A stretch of DNA of 64,000 bases, taken from assembly GCA_022605955.1 (NCBI GenBank), contig JAKCOZ010000018.1, positions 4,410,001 to 4,474,000 on the forward strand. Direction: 5' to 3'. This document shows, one piece after another, positions 37,380 through 50,989 of the stretch. Numbering within the stretch: position 1 is the stretch's first letter; every line of letters starts with the position of its first letter. The DNA comes from Rallus limicola. Taxonomy: Eukaryota > Chordata > Aves > Gruiformes > Rallidae. The position numbers and the translations under genes were made by a program. Under the pieces are notes generated by a model, which saw only the letters and a list, made by a program, of their open reading frames with translations, had not been told where the DNA came from and did no database searches.

Positions 37380-38905
37380 CATTTATTCACAAGAATACAT
37401 AAACTAAAGCATAATGCCAAAGAATTATGAGAACTTACAGTTTTTATAAAATAAGACAAGTGGAGTCAGAAGTTTCTACTTCACTAAAAGAAGCGAAAGA
37501 GATTTCAGGTTCACAACTGAGTAGATTAATACAGAGAACTTTTTGCACTCTCTAAATAGTAGAATAGTAAGCACATCTGCTGTGGAGAAGATGAAACATG
37601 GCAAATCATCCATTAATAAGTATCTATTTTCCTTGACAAATGCCTAATTATTAAGCAGAGTAATTTAGTGTTCTGTATTAAGCTAAGAGGCACACGGATT
37701 AAAATGCCCACATCAATGGGCTCTGTTCAGTACTCCCTACTCACTCCCACCAAAACATTCACAAACCTCAGCAGGGAATTTTCCTGAGAAGTTCAGCTAA
37801 TAAAAATGTATTTAACCCTGCAAATGAGCCCTTGAATATCTGAACTTGATTTTTGCCTACCAAGCCACAAAACTGTCTTTGTCTCTTTCTTCTGTTAGGG
37901 CTCTGCCCATGTACTGCACACCTCTATATATAAGCCAAGATGTAACTCTACCTATGAAATCTAAAGAATGAAAATACCACAATTTAAGGTAAATAAAAAA
38001 AAAAAATTTGCTTGATGCCAACAGCATGAATCAGGATGAAATCAACTAAAGGAAAGGGACTTACAATACTGGGAAACCAGCATCAATGACCAGTTATGTT
38101 ATAGCATTATGTTCATGAAGATAAAGATGACGATGATTTAGCTGTACTAGATGCAGTACCAACTAACATGAAATTGGTAATTGCAGTAGCTTACATGTTA
38201 CCAGCCCTGAATTATAGTGAACTTAAAAAGTATGCAGCTAAACTTCTCACAACGTGTGCTCTTTATTATTAAAATCAAGGAGATATGGGCAGCAAAAACG
38301 TAGCTGCTGTTAAAAGAAAGACAAGCAAAGCCTGCATCAATAACAGATAACTGACTAACAAAGCAATTGAAGGACACGGTATTCATCAAACACCAAAACA
38401 AGTATGGAATGATAGGGTCAAACATCTTTAATCTCCAATTTACTGTATGAAATGAGAAGCATTCGGTCGGAACATGCAGAGATCGCATTCCACATAGCCT
38501 GGCACATTAAATGTCATCGGAATTAGCTATGAATCTGACCTAGAAAGAACTAGTCTGTCCTCAAAATTACAAAATATCTACATTTACAATCCAATTCACA
38601 CACACATACCCCCCTCCCTCCCCTTCACTGTAGATACTGGATTGTATTAATTACATGATTTTGACTGCAACTGGAACTATTAGGCAGTGCCACCCCATCA
38701 TGGAACAAGGAAAAGGGAGAGATATTAAGCCACACTTTTTTCTTAAGCTTTTTTTCTGGTTTTAGCCAGTATTTTGTCTGTCTATATCAATGGTTTTCTG
38801 TGTTTCTACCTGTCAAAACAATGCAGGAACAAAATCTTTCAGTCATGTGCTTTCTTTCATCCAGGAATCTGCAAATATTTCACAGGCTTTAATTTACTGT
38901 CACAT
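37380..38905. other. Gene-free AT-rich stretch
   Basis: Unremarkable sequence. Near 38,595-38,630 there is a short CA run leading into a C/T-rich patch. No coding region or transposon was recognised. Confidence 0.55.
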
Positions 38906-38909
38906 CTCA

Positions 38910-39137
38910 AGCTGCACCAGGGCAAGGTCAGATTAGACATTAAGAAAAAGTCTTCCCTGAAAGGGCTATTGGGCATTGGAACAGGCTGCCCAGGGAGGTG
39001 TTTGAGTCACCAGCCCTGGTTCTACTTAAAGGATGGGAAGGGAAGACAAGATGCTTAGAGATATAGATGAGTACAGGACAGGAATGGTTGGACTTCATGA
39101 TCTCAAAGGTCTTTTCCAACCTAGTGATTCTGTGATC
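38910..39137 (+). mobile_element. CR1 LINE 3' end fragment, sense
   Basis: 'agctgcaccagggcaaggtcagattagacattaag', 'tgggcattggaacaggctgcccagggaggt', 'ggttggacttcatgatctcaaaggtcttttccaacctagtgattctgtgat' are classic CR1 3' blocks in order. About 228 bp, well preserved, ending at the true 3' terminus. Confidence 0.95.
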
Positions 39138-39139
39138 TT

Positions 39140-42100
39140 CAGAATCACACACAATATTGCTTTCTGCCTTAAGACTAGATTCAGCAGAGTACTTACATGC
39201 CTAATTTCTAAGGACAGGAGGGTAGAGCTTACATTTGGGCCAGGCATGAGCGTGAGCATGTTTAACAGGATCCTCAGTTTGCTTTTGGCCTAAGTCAATG
39301 AACAGTCTCCCAGACAACTCCTGCACATGGTTGAGGTAACAGCATTGGCCAAAGGCCACTCCTGTCTGACCTGGTTTGGAGATAAAACAATGCAGTTGCA
39401 TGTATGAGAATGATGTCATGCCAGATTCTGCCCCATTTTCTTTACTCTGCAGAACCCCACCCTAATCCTAAGGCATTTTTATCCAGACCATGAACATAAA
39501 GTACAAAACCACTGCAGATATAGAAAAGCTGAAAGGAAGGGCTTCCTGTGCTAGAGTTCATGCTACTTCTTGTGCCCTGCCTCACTGGTGGAATAATGCT
39601 CAAATGCCCTTCTGCATCACAGCAGAGCTTCAGCTGGAGTGCGAGACAAGCATGAGAGGGAAATCCCCTAGCGAACAAACCCCGTGAACTCAGGCCCTCC
39701 ACTTCTTGTGAGAGCACCCTCATTTATAGCAGATAGAGCAAAGGTATTGTAGTCATGGTAATATAGGGGTACAAACTGATTTTGAAGTTAATATCATTCT
39801 AAGATTAACTGATGCAGTGATGCAAAAACACCACCTTTTTCAGGTCTGGAGATGTGTTGGCAGAAAGGACGAGTAGTGGTACTACTGCTGCTGCCTTCCA
39901 GTTGGCAATGAATGAATACGGAAAACTGTCAAAGTATCCATCAAGGACAGGGCTAGGAAGCAGGACAGATCAACTCCAAATCATCATTCCTTTCCCCCTT
40001 CCAAGTGATTATACATCATCATCTCTAATCACCTCCAGGCCTGTGATGAGCATGCATTAAGCCCACTTATGCAGACTGTATTAAGTATGATTACACATTA
40101 CACTGCAAGGTTATATGAAATATATCGATCGATGTGTGGCAAGGCTCCACATCACAGCTCCAGCATTCTTACTTTTTACATTCTTGAGGTAAAGGTATTT
40201 GAAAAATAATTACTTACCATCAGGGCATGCTATCCCAGGGAAATGTAGTGCTCCCACAGCATTCTCTGCAGCCTAGCAGGAGGGTAACACTGCACAACAT
40301 CATTTAGCTAAAACTTAGTGGTCTGGGAGCTGGGAAGATGAGCCTGCAAGGACAGAGTCTCCTGCTGCTCAGTGCTGCCCAGGAAAGCTCCATAGCTAGC
40401 AGCAGGACTGCAGGGAATACACCTGGACTCACAGACTCCGGGCAGCTTAGCACTCCATCGCTGCTATGCTCTGTGCAGAGTTCACTCTCATCACTCAGAT
40501 CTGAGTGGGTGTCCGAAGTGCGTAACTGACATGTTGGGGGAAGAATCTACTGCAACCAGCAAAGTTTTGCAGGATGTGAACATGGGTTTTCAGGATTTAT
40601 ATTCCTATACTTCTTTTAAGTTCATTACTGGATTTAGGGCTTAGTTTCTATTTTTTGTTAGGAACAATAATTTATTTCTCAACCAGTCTCTCTTGCAATC
40701 AATAACTATTGTCTCTTTTGTAAACTGCCGTCCCCCTTGTTGCCTGTAATATGTGTTTTGGGGGAATGATTTAAATGACAAAATGCTTACTTGTAACAAC
40801 AAAAGAAATGATACAATATAAGCTAAGTTTTAATAACTGAAAAGCTCTTTAATTAAAATTGCTTTCCATTCAGGGGCTAGAGTTTTATTTAACCAGCTGC
40901 CCTATGAAAGTTATTACCTAGAGTTTTCATTTTCCCAGTACACAGCTGCAGAAAAGATTTTATTCTGGTGAATGAAGGGCTGTACAACAGCAAGGACAAA
41001 GCTCACTTAAACTGACAATGGAGCCATGGCAAAAGTCATAACCTTCTGCTGTCTTAGGGGAAGCACACTTTCTGAATATAATCTCTCTGATTATGCCTAG
41101 TATGCAAAATGCAGTTTTATATCTGCAGCTCAAATAGATTTCAGTATTACCACTGAATACTAATCACTGATGCAAAAAACGTACAGCTCCCTCAAGGCAT
41201 TTCAAAAATCTTGATTATTTAATCAGTGCTCTTGATTTATAAGGCGAGCTGGTTGATGACTACCAAAATGTGACACATTGGACACTATCCAGATGGAATG
41301 CCAGTTTTCATTTGAGGTTAAAGAGGTAAAACTCTACAAGAGAGGTTTTCCAGTATCCTGGACTAGAGCTAGAGTTATATCAGATGATAAATAAAACCTG
41401 GCAGTTTGGCTTGCACATAATATTAAAACAGAAACTTCACTGAACTGTCAGTTGTAAAATGAAGTAATCAACTTTCTTTCTGATTACTCTGTGTTTCCAC
41501 TATGGACTTTTTATTTATTTCATGCCTTCCATCTTAATATCCACTTATCCTCTTAAATAGCCCTACTTTACTTTTCTTACAGATATATAAGCGGTGAGTG
41601 CTGCTCTTTCATAAGCACTAATTTCCCAACCAGCTGGATGCCAAATTCGAAGAGTTCATTTTCTTTCCCCCATAACTACAGATATATATACATATCTGTC
41701 TATTGGAAAATTATTTTATATCTATATATCAACATATGATTAATGTGTATATATGAAAGTAATTTTAGTCCCTAATTGTTGCAGATACAGGTACAGAAGT
41801 ATCACTGATTTCTGAACACACTTTCCTACCAAATTTGCTTGGACTTTGACAGTCTTATCTCAATCTTTAGCTGTCAGCAATGGAATTCTGTTAAAGAAGT
41901 TTTCTGTATAAAATTTCCAAAGGTTTTCCCATTAAGACTTTAAGGAGCCAAATAACTTCCAACTGAGAAAGCAAAGAATTAAATTCTTATCTAGACACCT
42001 AATTCTAGGCCTGATCCCTAGAAGTTCACAATCCAATCCCTTTATGTAGGTACCTGTATGGATACAGAGACCTAACATTCCAAAGTAATCTTGGAAGGTA

Positions 42101-45100
42101 TCTTTCTTATTAGAAGCAGTGGCTGGAACTTAATAGTCAAGTCAAAGTTAGAGCTATGGAGATTTATTTTACCATGTCCGTCCTTTGTGTTCATGCTGCA
42201 AGTGAGGAGCACCTGGCGGCACCCAGAGCTGGCAGAGAGTCCCCAGGCAGGCAGGAACGCAGGCTGTGCTGGCAGGGCTTGGCTCCTCATGGCATATGGG
42301 GGGAGCCAGCCTCTACTCCGCACCAGCCTGTGCTGCTCTGTCTTGCCTGTTACTTGTATCTGAGCTATCAGTAATAAAGCTAATCTATCAATGCAGATAA
42401 CCACAGTTCTGTGGCAAGTGGCCAGCCTATCATTTCAGCTGAACAGAATGTGCACCAACCTCTAAGGATAACCCCTTTGAATGTACAGGCATTTTGAAAG
42501 TTAAGAGGCACCCTAGAAGGTTAGCTCAGAGGTTAAAAGCATCCTCACATCCCAGTGCAATCCTCTCAAGCCATCTAAAGCCCAAAATTACTAAATTTAT
42601 AAACAAAACATGGGAACTTGATGAAAAAATTAATTATAAATAAGCATTAAAAGTATCAAAAGCCATCACACTGATATGCAGAAACTTACATCTGGACCAG
42701 AAACAATGACTGAAATAAAAGACTTGCCATTAACCATCCTGTCCCTTCCCTGGAATCCAATGGTCACCTCACTGCTGGGCTGAGGAGCGGGTGTGAGGCC
42801 CTGGCCGTTCCCACCCCAGGTTTGAGGAGGTGCAGCTCAGCTGCCAGCTGCGCAGCTCTGCAGCCTGATGCCTGAACTATGTCTGGCCTTGTGTAGGTCA
42901 GTGGTACAGCCTGCATAATGCCTGTGCCCTCGCCCCCTCACCTCCCTGTGAGAGATGCCTTCATGTCATGTTTTCCAGACCCATGCAGCCAGTGATCCAG
43001 CTTGGACTGAAGTCTGCAGGACGTGGCTCAGGCGCTCAGGGTGCATCAGAGAATAGGCAGCAGCCTAACACTGAGATGTACAGCTCAACTTCAAACTATA
43101 TGGCTTGGTTACGAGCAGCAGCATGGCTGAAGCAACATGAAGAGCAGCATGTGCTGATTTATTACGCGTAGCAGCCATGCTGACTGCAGCATAGCTGTAT
43201 GCTTTCAAACCACCTCATGTCTGACTCCTTTGTTACGTTCTTTCTTCAGGAACTACGTGACTAATACTCATAAAACATTGTTTTCATTCCTCATTTTTAA
43301 AAGTTTGCTAGAACTGTCAGTAGTCTGCATTGCAATGGCACAACAAAAGGAAGTGGAGAGAAGCACATAGGGTCACCAGAGCTCCAAAGTGCCCTTCCCC
43401 ACTGCACCCAGCCACTGGAATTGGCACCATGCACAGGCAGCCCTGGCCACGCCAGGCAGGCAGTACCCTGTATGCCAAACTGCTCCCCAAATTGTAACAA
43501 GTGGCACTGTCAACCCCACAGAGGACTCACATTTAGGTTTTGGCAAAATTGCAGGTTTGGTTTTTGTTATCAAGCCAAAACATTTTAGTAACTGCAAGAG
43601 TTCACTTAAAAATCTGTGTTGTTTGGGCATGTGCCCTTTATAATTACATCCCTGTATCTTTCTCTGTACATGTAGATTTGTAGCATCCAAAGCTTCTGAA
43701 AGAATAACTTACTTGAACTGCCCCACAATTGCCTTACCCACAAGTCCAGTCAAGTAGCTGCATTATTTCAATTTTCTGTCAGGAAGCCAAAAAAATCTGC
43801 TTAGAACACAGATGGCTATTTCCCTGTCATCATCTAGCTTATTACCATTCCAACTTCATTCTCTGTGACACTTTTCCCTGGGTAGGGAAGCTTTTGCACC
43901 TCCTCCTTTAAGAGAGGAGAGCTACAAACTGCTAAGTAAGGGTGTTTTGAACGTATATGAGAATGTCTTACTGAAGCCTACACCGCCGGGTAACATGCTG
44001 GGTGACCGCCTCAGGCTTCAGGTATTGCAAGTAACAGTGCCATATTTATCACAGGTACCACCAGGCCTTCTGCCATGGATACAGCATGACAAAAATAGCT
44101 TGCAGGGATTACATCCCTATGTTCCAGTCTTGCATGGCAGCAGCCACACAGCCAGAATGTGCCTGTGCAGGAAAAGAGGGCCTCTCTACATGGAGCCACA
44201 CTACAGAGATAAAAAACCACAGGATTTCTTAGTTTCCATAGATTTTGAACCTAGAAAGGGGAGCCAAGGATACTCTTCTGCTACCATGCCATTCTATTTC
44301 TGCTATTAAAATGTGGGCAAAATTTCGATTTGCTTTCACTGGACCTAGCTAAGCAAGTTAAAGGCTAGTTCTCTGGATGCATCAAGGACTTCCTGGATGG
44401 AAAGACCCTCTGTTACACCTCTGCTGTAACTCCCCAGTCAACCTCTGTCTTTCTAAAGAAAGAAAACCAAAACAGTTTTGTCATAGCATCTTATAAGAAT
44501 CATGTTGTGGATGGGGCTTGTGGTTGACAGAGCATCACACAATAGGGATGAGGAAGTGAACTGAGTAATTTCATGCACCTGACACCAGCAGCAGGATATA
44601 GATGCATTAGGTCAGGATGGAGAGTTAACATAGTTCAGGAAAACACTGCTACTCTTAATGTGTGGACAAGTGTAAATAAAATCTGAAGATGTCATTGTTC
44701 TTAACTGCTGCTAAACAAATGACTATGCAAAAATCTGTCTATGTTCAAAGAAGAACACTTCTGTTTCTTTGCTGCCACCGTATACTGCTCTGCCATAAAC
44801 AATATATGCAGGGAACTTTTTTCCACTTTACGGTGCAACTATGGGAGGAACAATCATATGGACTTTCCATTCTTCAGAGAGGCAGGGTTTAAATAAATGT
44901 TCAGCATTTCTGACTCTGAACAAAGGACTTGTTACAGAAGTAGAGAGCAATATCCTGATATTTCCTCACAAAATTTGCCCTTACAAATATTACTGACAGT
45001 AACACCAATACAGATAAAAACTGTACCTGAAAATTAACACACATGTAGAATTATTAGTGAAAACAATACCATATTCCCATTTTCAACAGTTGTATTGATT

Positions 45101-47610
45101 CTAATTTGTGTCCTACACATGTGGGGTATGCTATTTGCACAAAGTAAGAAAACAGACTGCTCCCTTCCAGAACCTGTACATGCACCGTATATCACAAAAA
45201 ATAGAAAGTAGCAATAAATCGACTTTATTAGTGGGAAACCTGCAATTTTGTGGGATTACAAAAGGGCAATAACACCTCAATCACCAGGAAATTTGAATGT
45301 TTCTGAAAATATACTGCAATATGTGTATTAACTGTAGGGAGAGATAATCTATCTGCTTCCAGACAGATGACTCTGATTTGCAAGGACGGAGAACGGAGAG
45401 ACTTTATTCCTTCAATTTACACACACCTTTGTCAGAACTAATAACCCAGTTCAAAGGCATGAAGTTCCATAGTCGTTAACTATGTGGCCTCTAACATCTC
45501 ATGCTGATTGAATTCATATGATCTTATATATTTGGGCATCAGAAGGTCTTTATTTTTCTTAATTAGAAACATAGATTCAATGCAACTTGCCTAGAAAATA
45601 AATTAAATTCATATACATTACTGCTGAGGAATGAGAAATAGCACTGATTGAACAGGGCTGTTCAAATCTCTGTGGTTGGCAGTGTTCATCAGTGAATTTG
45701 TTTACAAAGTGGAAAGAATGAGATGCTGTCAAAGAATGAAAAATAAACGCAAGATTTCTTGGGAAGGAGACATCCGTCTTTTTCTATTTGTAAATGCTGA
45801 CGAGCAGGGTTTAAGGAGGGCTAATGTCATCCATTCATCTTAATTAAAGAGTTAATTGCTCGTGTATCCTGATTTGGTTAGCTGATCTTAGTAGCATGAA
45901 AAGCGTTTGCTTCTATGTATTTTATTGACCACTATAATGACATCATCAGTAAGACTCAGGATTTATTCATGCCTCAGCCTAAACTCATAACTTTAATAGC
46001 CTCCTACATGATAAAACTTTCAAGAGGGAAGGAGTTCTTTAGTGTGGTACAGAATACCGAGAGGTCTGTTCAGACCCTGTTCAAAAACTGTTAAAATGTC
46101 TCAGTTCAGCTGTCATTGAAGTATTACTTCAAAGTCTAGAGTCATGAAGATAAGTAAAAAGTAATTTTAAAGACTAGTTCTCAGCAAATGTATATATGGA
46201 AATAGCATAAAACATCTAAAAAATCACATATCAAATATAAGCAAGAGACTTATTACTATTCAATTTTTCACATCTGTAGTCATAGTCAAGTAAGCACTGA
46301 CACAAAAACAGACAGGCGAGGTTGACAGCATGTTCTATGGATTAAAGACTAAATTGGTTTAGTCATATGTCTTACAACACAAAGGGGGAAACTCAGCTCT
46401 AAAAAAAGACCGGTTAACTAATGAGGAAGTCTGTGAGGTTTCTCTGTACAGTGTCTTTTAACATTTACTGCGATTCCTGATGTTATTTCTTAAAGATTCT
46501 TCACAAGAATTAAATTAAATTTTACACAAGAGGAAAATGGACAGTACTACTGCTTTCTGATTAATCAGCTATGTGGTACTTAAAAATGAAATAAAAGAAT
46601 ACATTACAAAACATAATGCATGATATTGGCTTATCCTGGTAATGAGTCTTCAGAACTGATCTATTTATGTTATGCTACTTTCATGGGATCAATTTCTACT
46701 GCTAATACTGCACATAACTTACACAAAGGGTCAAACCATCCTTTAAGAAGTACCATGCACCAAGCGTAGCTCATCCTAGCACAGTCTTGCACGCTGTGAG
46801 CACTTGGCTTTGGAACAGTCGTGGGATAGCTCCTGTGTGTCCTGAGATATCTAGGAGGTGCTAAGAATAAAGTGATGGGTGCTACAGCTCATCTAGTTTA
46901 ACGAACTTCACAGGGGCCTTCACTTAGTGTGTTCTTTATGCAGCTTAAGCTTCTCAGATGACTGGAACAGAGGTCAGTACAGGCTCCCATGCTTTCTCTG
47001 ACAGACAGGAGATTTTCTTTTTAATAATGATCAGGTTTCTGTTTTCTTAGAAAACTTTCTGTAAAATATAATAAAGTTCTAATAACCTCTGTATTATATG
47101 AACACAAAACTAGATTGCCCCTCTCACTGAAAAGCAGTAGGCAAGTCCAGGACATACTTTTCAGTATGGTGCAGTGGCCCCATGTTATCCCAGGCCAAGG
47201 TAGCCAGCCTCAGAACTGGAACCAGTCTGTGTCAGCTGCCTCCAAACTAATTAGCCCTGCTGAGATGGAGTATGTGTGAACATGGACACGGGACCATGCT
47301 TTGGGAGCTGCTTTCCTCTTAGGTCTCTAGTACGATGCCACGTGGCTTCGGAACATCCCTTCAGACAGCTCATGCATCTCCACAACTATTCATGAGTACA
47401 CAACATGTAAAGGGAATAGCACTGGAAAGCAGGAGATTTGTTAGCTCTCGCCAACTCTAGTACTGCCTGGCTGGACAACCTTCAGCAAGTTGCCTCAGCT
47501 CACTTTGTCACAGATGTCTCATTACCTTGAGATTCATTCATGGAAAGGTGCTGAGAGCTAAGCAGAATAGTTTACTACTGGAAAAGGCAGCATGGTCAAT
47601 GTATGAAGTT
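39140..47610. other. Gene-free stretch with mixed composition
   Basis: Most is AT-rich. Patches of higher GC occur at about 42,180-42,350, 42,770-43,000 and 43,380-43,480, but none has the CpG density of a promoter. An AT-rich TATA-repeat-like area lies at about 41,680-41,760. No coding region could be supported. The segment 45,780-46,000 is listed separately as a possible conserved element. Confidence 0.5.
45780..46000. promoter_or_regulatory. Possible conserved noncoding element (weak)
   Basis: About 220 bp of non-repetitive sequence has clustered factor-type motifs: TTAATTAAAGAGTTAATT near 45,840, a CRE/AP-1-like TGACATCA near 45,939 and a TTTATTCATG stretch near 45,961. It looks like enhancer sequence seen in bird introns, but comparison with other genomes is needed to support this. 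Confidence 0.2.
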
Positions 47611-47612
47611 TA

Positions 47613-47832
47613 CAATCAGAACAGAACAACTGAGGTTGGATGAGACCTCAGGAAGTTGTCTGTCCCAACCCTGAGTTCAACACAAGAGTTGCTCCAGATC
47701 TGAATGAAGCAACTTGAAGGAAGTCTCCAGACTTGATGGAGTCTCCACAACCTCTCTGGGCAACCTGCTCCAGTGCTGGACTGTCCTCAGTGTGAGGATT
47801 TTTATTTTTTTTTTTCTTATGTTGAGGAATGG
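47613..47832 (-). mobile_element. CR1 LINE fragment, antisense
   Basis: The + strand reads 'aactgaggttggatgagacctcagg', 'gagtctccacaacctctctgggcaacctgctccagtgctgga', 'ctgtcctcagtgtgagga', with a T-rich expansion (about 47,801-47,817) and 'cttatgttgaggaatgg'. This is the reverse complement of a CR1 3' part. The T-rich run has grown inside the element. Confidence 0.88.
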
Positions 47833-47834
47833 CT

Positions 47835-50800
47835 ATGGCCATGCAGAAGAAAACTATAATTGAAGAATTTTTCAGAATTTGTTATCTCCAGTTTTTTTCT
47901 CTGCTCATGTCTATTCTTAAACTACAAAGTTTTTTGTAAGCACTTAAAGGAAAAACTCAAAACATTCTTGGATATAGAATGTGGACTAGGAGTAGTGACT
48001 GTCACTTCTCAAAGCTACTTTACATTACATTAAAATAGAATGTGAGTAAAGGATAAGGCCTAACATTTTGATGTTCAATGGAAACACTTTTGAAAAATTT
48101 GAAATATCTCTAATGGTTTGTGAAGTATTTAGTTCAGTTGTTTAGCAACAACACCTTTTGATCTGTAAAGCTTCTATGATACCTTTAAATAACCTAAAAA
48201 AAGAAAGTTTTTAAAGTTTTCCTCAGCTAAAAGCACCTGCTGTGACTTGAAAGAAAGAGTGAAAGTTCACAAGTACAACCTTCTTTTGAGATAACACATT
48301 TTTGAATTACTATACTGTAATTTTTGTACACTACAGCAGGCAATGGCTAGTGCAGCTTCTTACAACATTACTAGCTTACTAATAAACATGGGCATGAAGC
48401 GGAACGGCGCATACAAGTTATAATTCTTTGGCTGTGCCTAGTAACATAAACAGGTCTGATACCATCAGTTGAAGAATTCAGGAATTAAACCATGTGAAAG
48501 CCTGATGTAAAGGATTGGACATGCTCAAAGAGATGGTGAAAAGAGGCTGCTAAAAAATGGAACCACATTCAGAATTGAAGGAATAGACCCACAGGTTTGT
48601 GAATGGAAATGAACATAGCCATGAGAAACTGCTTCATCAACACAAGAGCCACAACAAAGCTCTAAATCTCAAGATAAGCAAAAATTGTTTTTCAAGAAAA
48701 AAAAAAAGCATGCTAGGTAGGACTTCAAAGACTAGAAAGGATCTAATAGATGGAAATGAATAATATAAAAATACAAAAGTGAGAACACAAAAATCATACT
48801 AAGTACAAGATCAACTTACTCTATGTCCCTGGTATTACCATTAACCCTTTGGTGCCAACACTGTTGAACAAGTTTAGTGATGAGATGGAGTGAATACTTT
48901 AACACCATAGTTGTCCTCAGTCAGCTCTGCAGGTCCTCTCCTGAGCCTGCCTCTTCTCCCCCCTGACACCCCGTGTCTCACCCCACTCTATCTCTCCAGC
49001 AGCACACCTGCAGTTTATGTCTCGGCTGGAAGGCACAACAGCTACCTTGCCCAGCTCTTTATCACGCTGCTCCCATGTTTGCCCACAGAATGCACAAGTG
49101 CTTTTTGGAAAGGAGCCACATACATCGTTGGGCACTGGGTGGAAAGCCCACTCAAAATAGTATATCTACTCAGAGAGGAGACAATGCATCCAAAAGAGGG
49201 ACATAGAATAGTTAATTAAATATCATACTAGTTCTAGAGCAGATGATCCACTAAAAAATACCAGTTCGCTAAATTCAAGCACACCCACAAAATGATTTTT
49301 AACTGGATTAAAGGAAAACAGGCAAATAAGATATGGCTTTGTACAAAATACACTGCAGTGTTCTTTGGTCTTGGTTCTGAAGCACTAAAAGAAGGTGGAT
49401 TTTAGCCACTGGCTTTAGTAGAGCAGAACTATTAATGGACTAAAGAATTCAGCTACTTTCTTTCTAGAAATTTAAAAACCATTAATCTACAGTAAGATAG
49501 GATGGAAGGCAGAAATGGAGTTTATATGGTGCTGGGGTAGCAGAAAGCTAAGTGGCTACCACACAGAAAACTATGCATACAACAGGAGATTTAAGTAAAA
49601 AATCAAAGTCTAATGTGTTCAATGTTAGATGAAAACAGAAATTAATTTACTTTGTAACGTTTTTGGATGTAAATTTCTTTTCTTCAGTTGGTTTTGAAAA
49701 ATGTCATCCTGACACCTTACTCCACAACTGAGTACTTTTAAGGACACCGGACTCCAGAAGCTTTTCACTGAGAGGATCATGATTCATACTACTTCCAAAC
49801 ACCTGTTTCAATCCCCTTTTTACAGTGCTTTGGGCAGTCTTTGAAAAAGCATATATTGTTTTGGTTCAGTACACAGAATGCCATGAAAACAAAATTCTGT
49901 TTACAGCAGGGCCAGATTTTCTATGATTTTATTTTAGACAGTAATTTCTAAAAAAAAATCCTTTGTATGTCATTACTAATGACATTACAACCTTCTCTAG
50001 TTGCCCTCAAGACCTAGCTGTTTTGTAGCAGACAATATCTGACATCTTAGTTTGCAATCTCAGAAAAAGTCAAAAGAACAAAACCTGTCCTATCAGAAAA
50101 AATGGCTTCAGAATCTGGCAGATCAATCACATTTCGATGGTCATGTTGGATCAAGAATGTACCTGCTTGGTGCTTAATTGTGGATTTCAATATCTAGAGG
50201 TACCTGCGAGGCAATTAGCACTGCACTTGCCTAAATGTCACTCCACTGTAAATACAGAATGGAAATAAATAGACAGATTGGCCTAGTGCATGTTGTTTGG
50301 ATTCAAAAATGTGAATCCTATCTGAGCCAATTTTTTATTATGTGCTGCTGCTAAGCCACAAAAGATTTCTCTCTCTCTTTTTTTTTCTGGTACAGTGTGA
50401 GGTTAGTGCCACCCAACTCTTACAAATGGCATGTGGAAAGCCTTACCAATCAAAGCCATCACCATATTGTAACAAAACCAAACCTGTACAGATTTCTGTA
50501 TCTGTGGCTGTAAATGCTGAGACGGTTCAGATGGAATTTCTTTGTCATTGGAGCCCAGACTGCTACATTTTATGATATGCTTTACAGTGGCCATTGAATT
50601 TGATAACCCTTTTCTGTCCTGTCTTCCTCAATCTTATAGTCACGTGAACAACTGAGACCAGAAACACAACTGTAGGCTGAGTTAAGGAGTTGACAAATAG
50701 AGGCTGATGTCACTGCTAAACAAGACATTACCAGAATATCAATCAAAACTGATAATAATTTAAATTCTGAAAAAGGTAAAAAATAATGCTGACCAATTCC

Positions 50801-50985
50801 CTACCCCTTTTGGACATTCAATTATGTTTTCAGAGTAGATAAAAATCTTCTGGAAAGTAACTGTATCTAAAGATTGGAGATGGGGGTGGCAGCCTTTTCT
50901 ATTTCATCACTTAGCCAAGATTTTATTTTTCCCAGTATTTTTCTCCTTTTAACTATAACATAGCTGCTGGTGGCCTTTGGAAAGC
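47835..50985. other. Gene-free stretch with one splice-acceptor-like site
   Basis: No transposon recognised. At 50,399 an excellent-looking + strand acceptor (a long C/T tract, then GGTACAG) precedes a 59-codon cysteine-containing open frame ending at 50,575. The translation is not recognisable, so it is not called as an exon. The frame at 48,911-49,219 lies in a C/T-rich patch and looks like chance. Confidence 0.45.
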
Positions 50986-50989
50986 TAGC

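Noticed and set aside
36987..37459. Minus-strand frames of 97 and 70 codons
   Set aside because: They lie inside or across the CR1 fragment at 36,911-37,376 and come from its 3' untranslated part.
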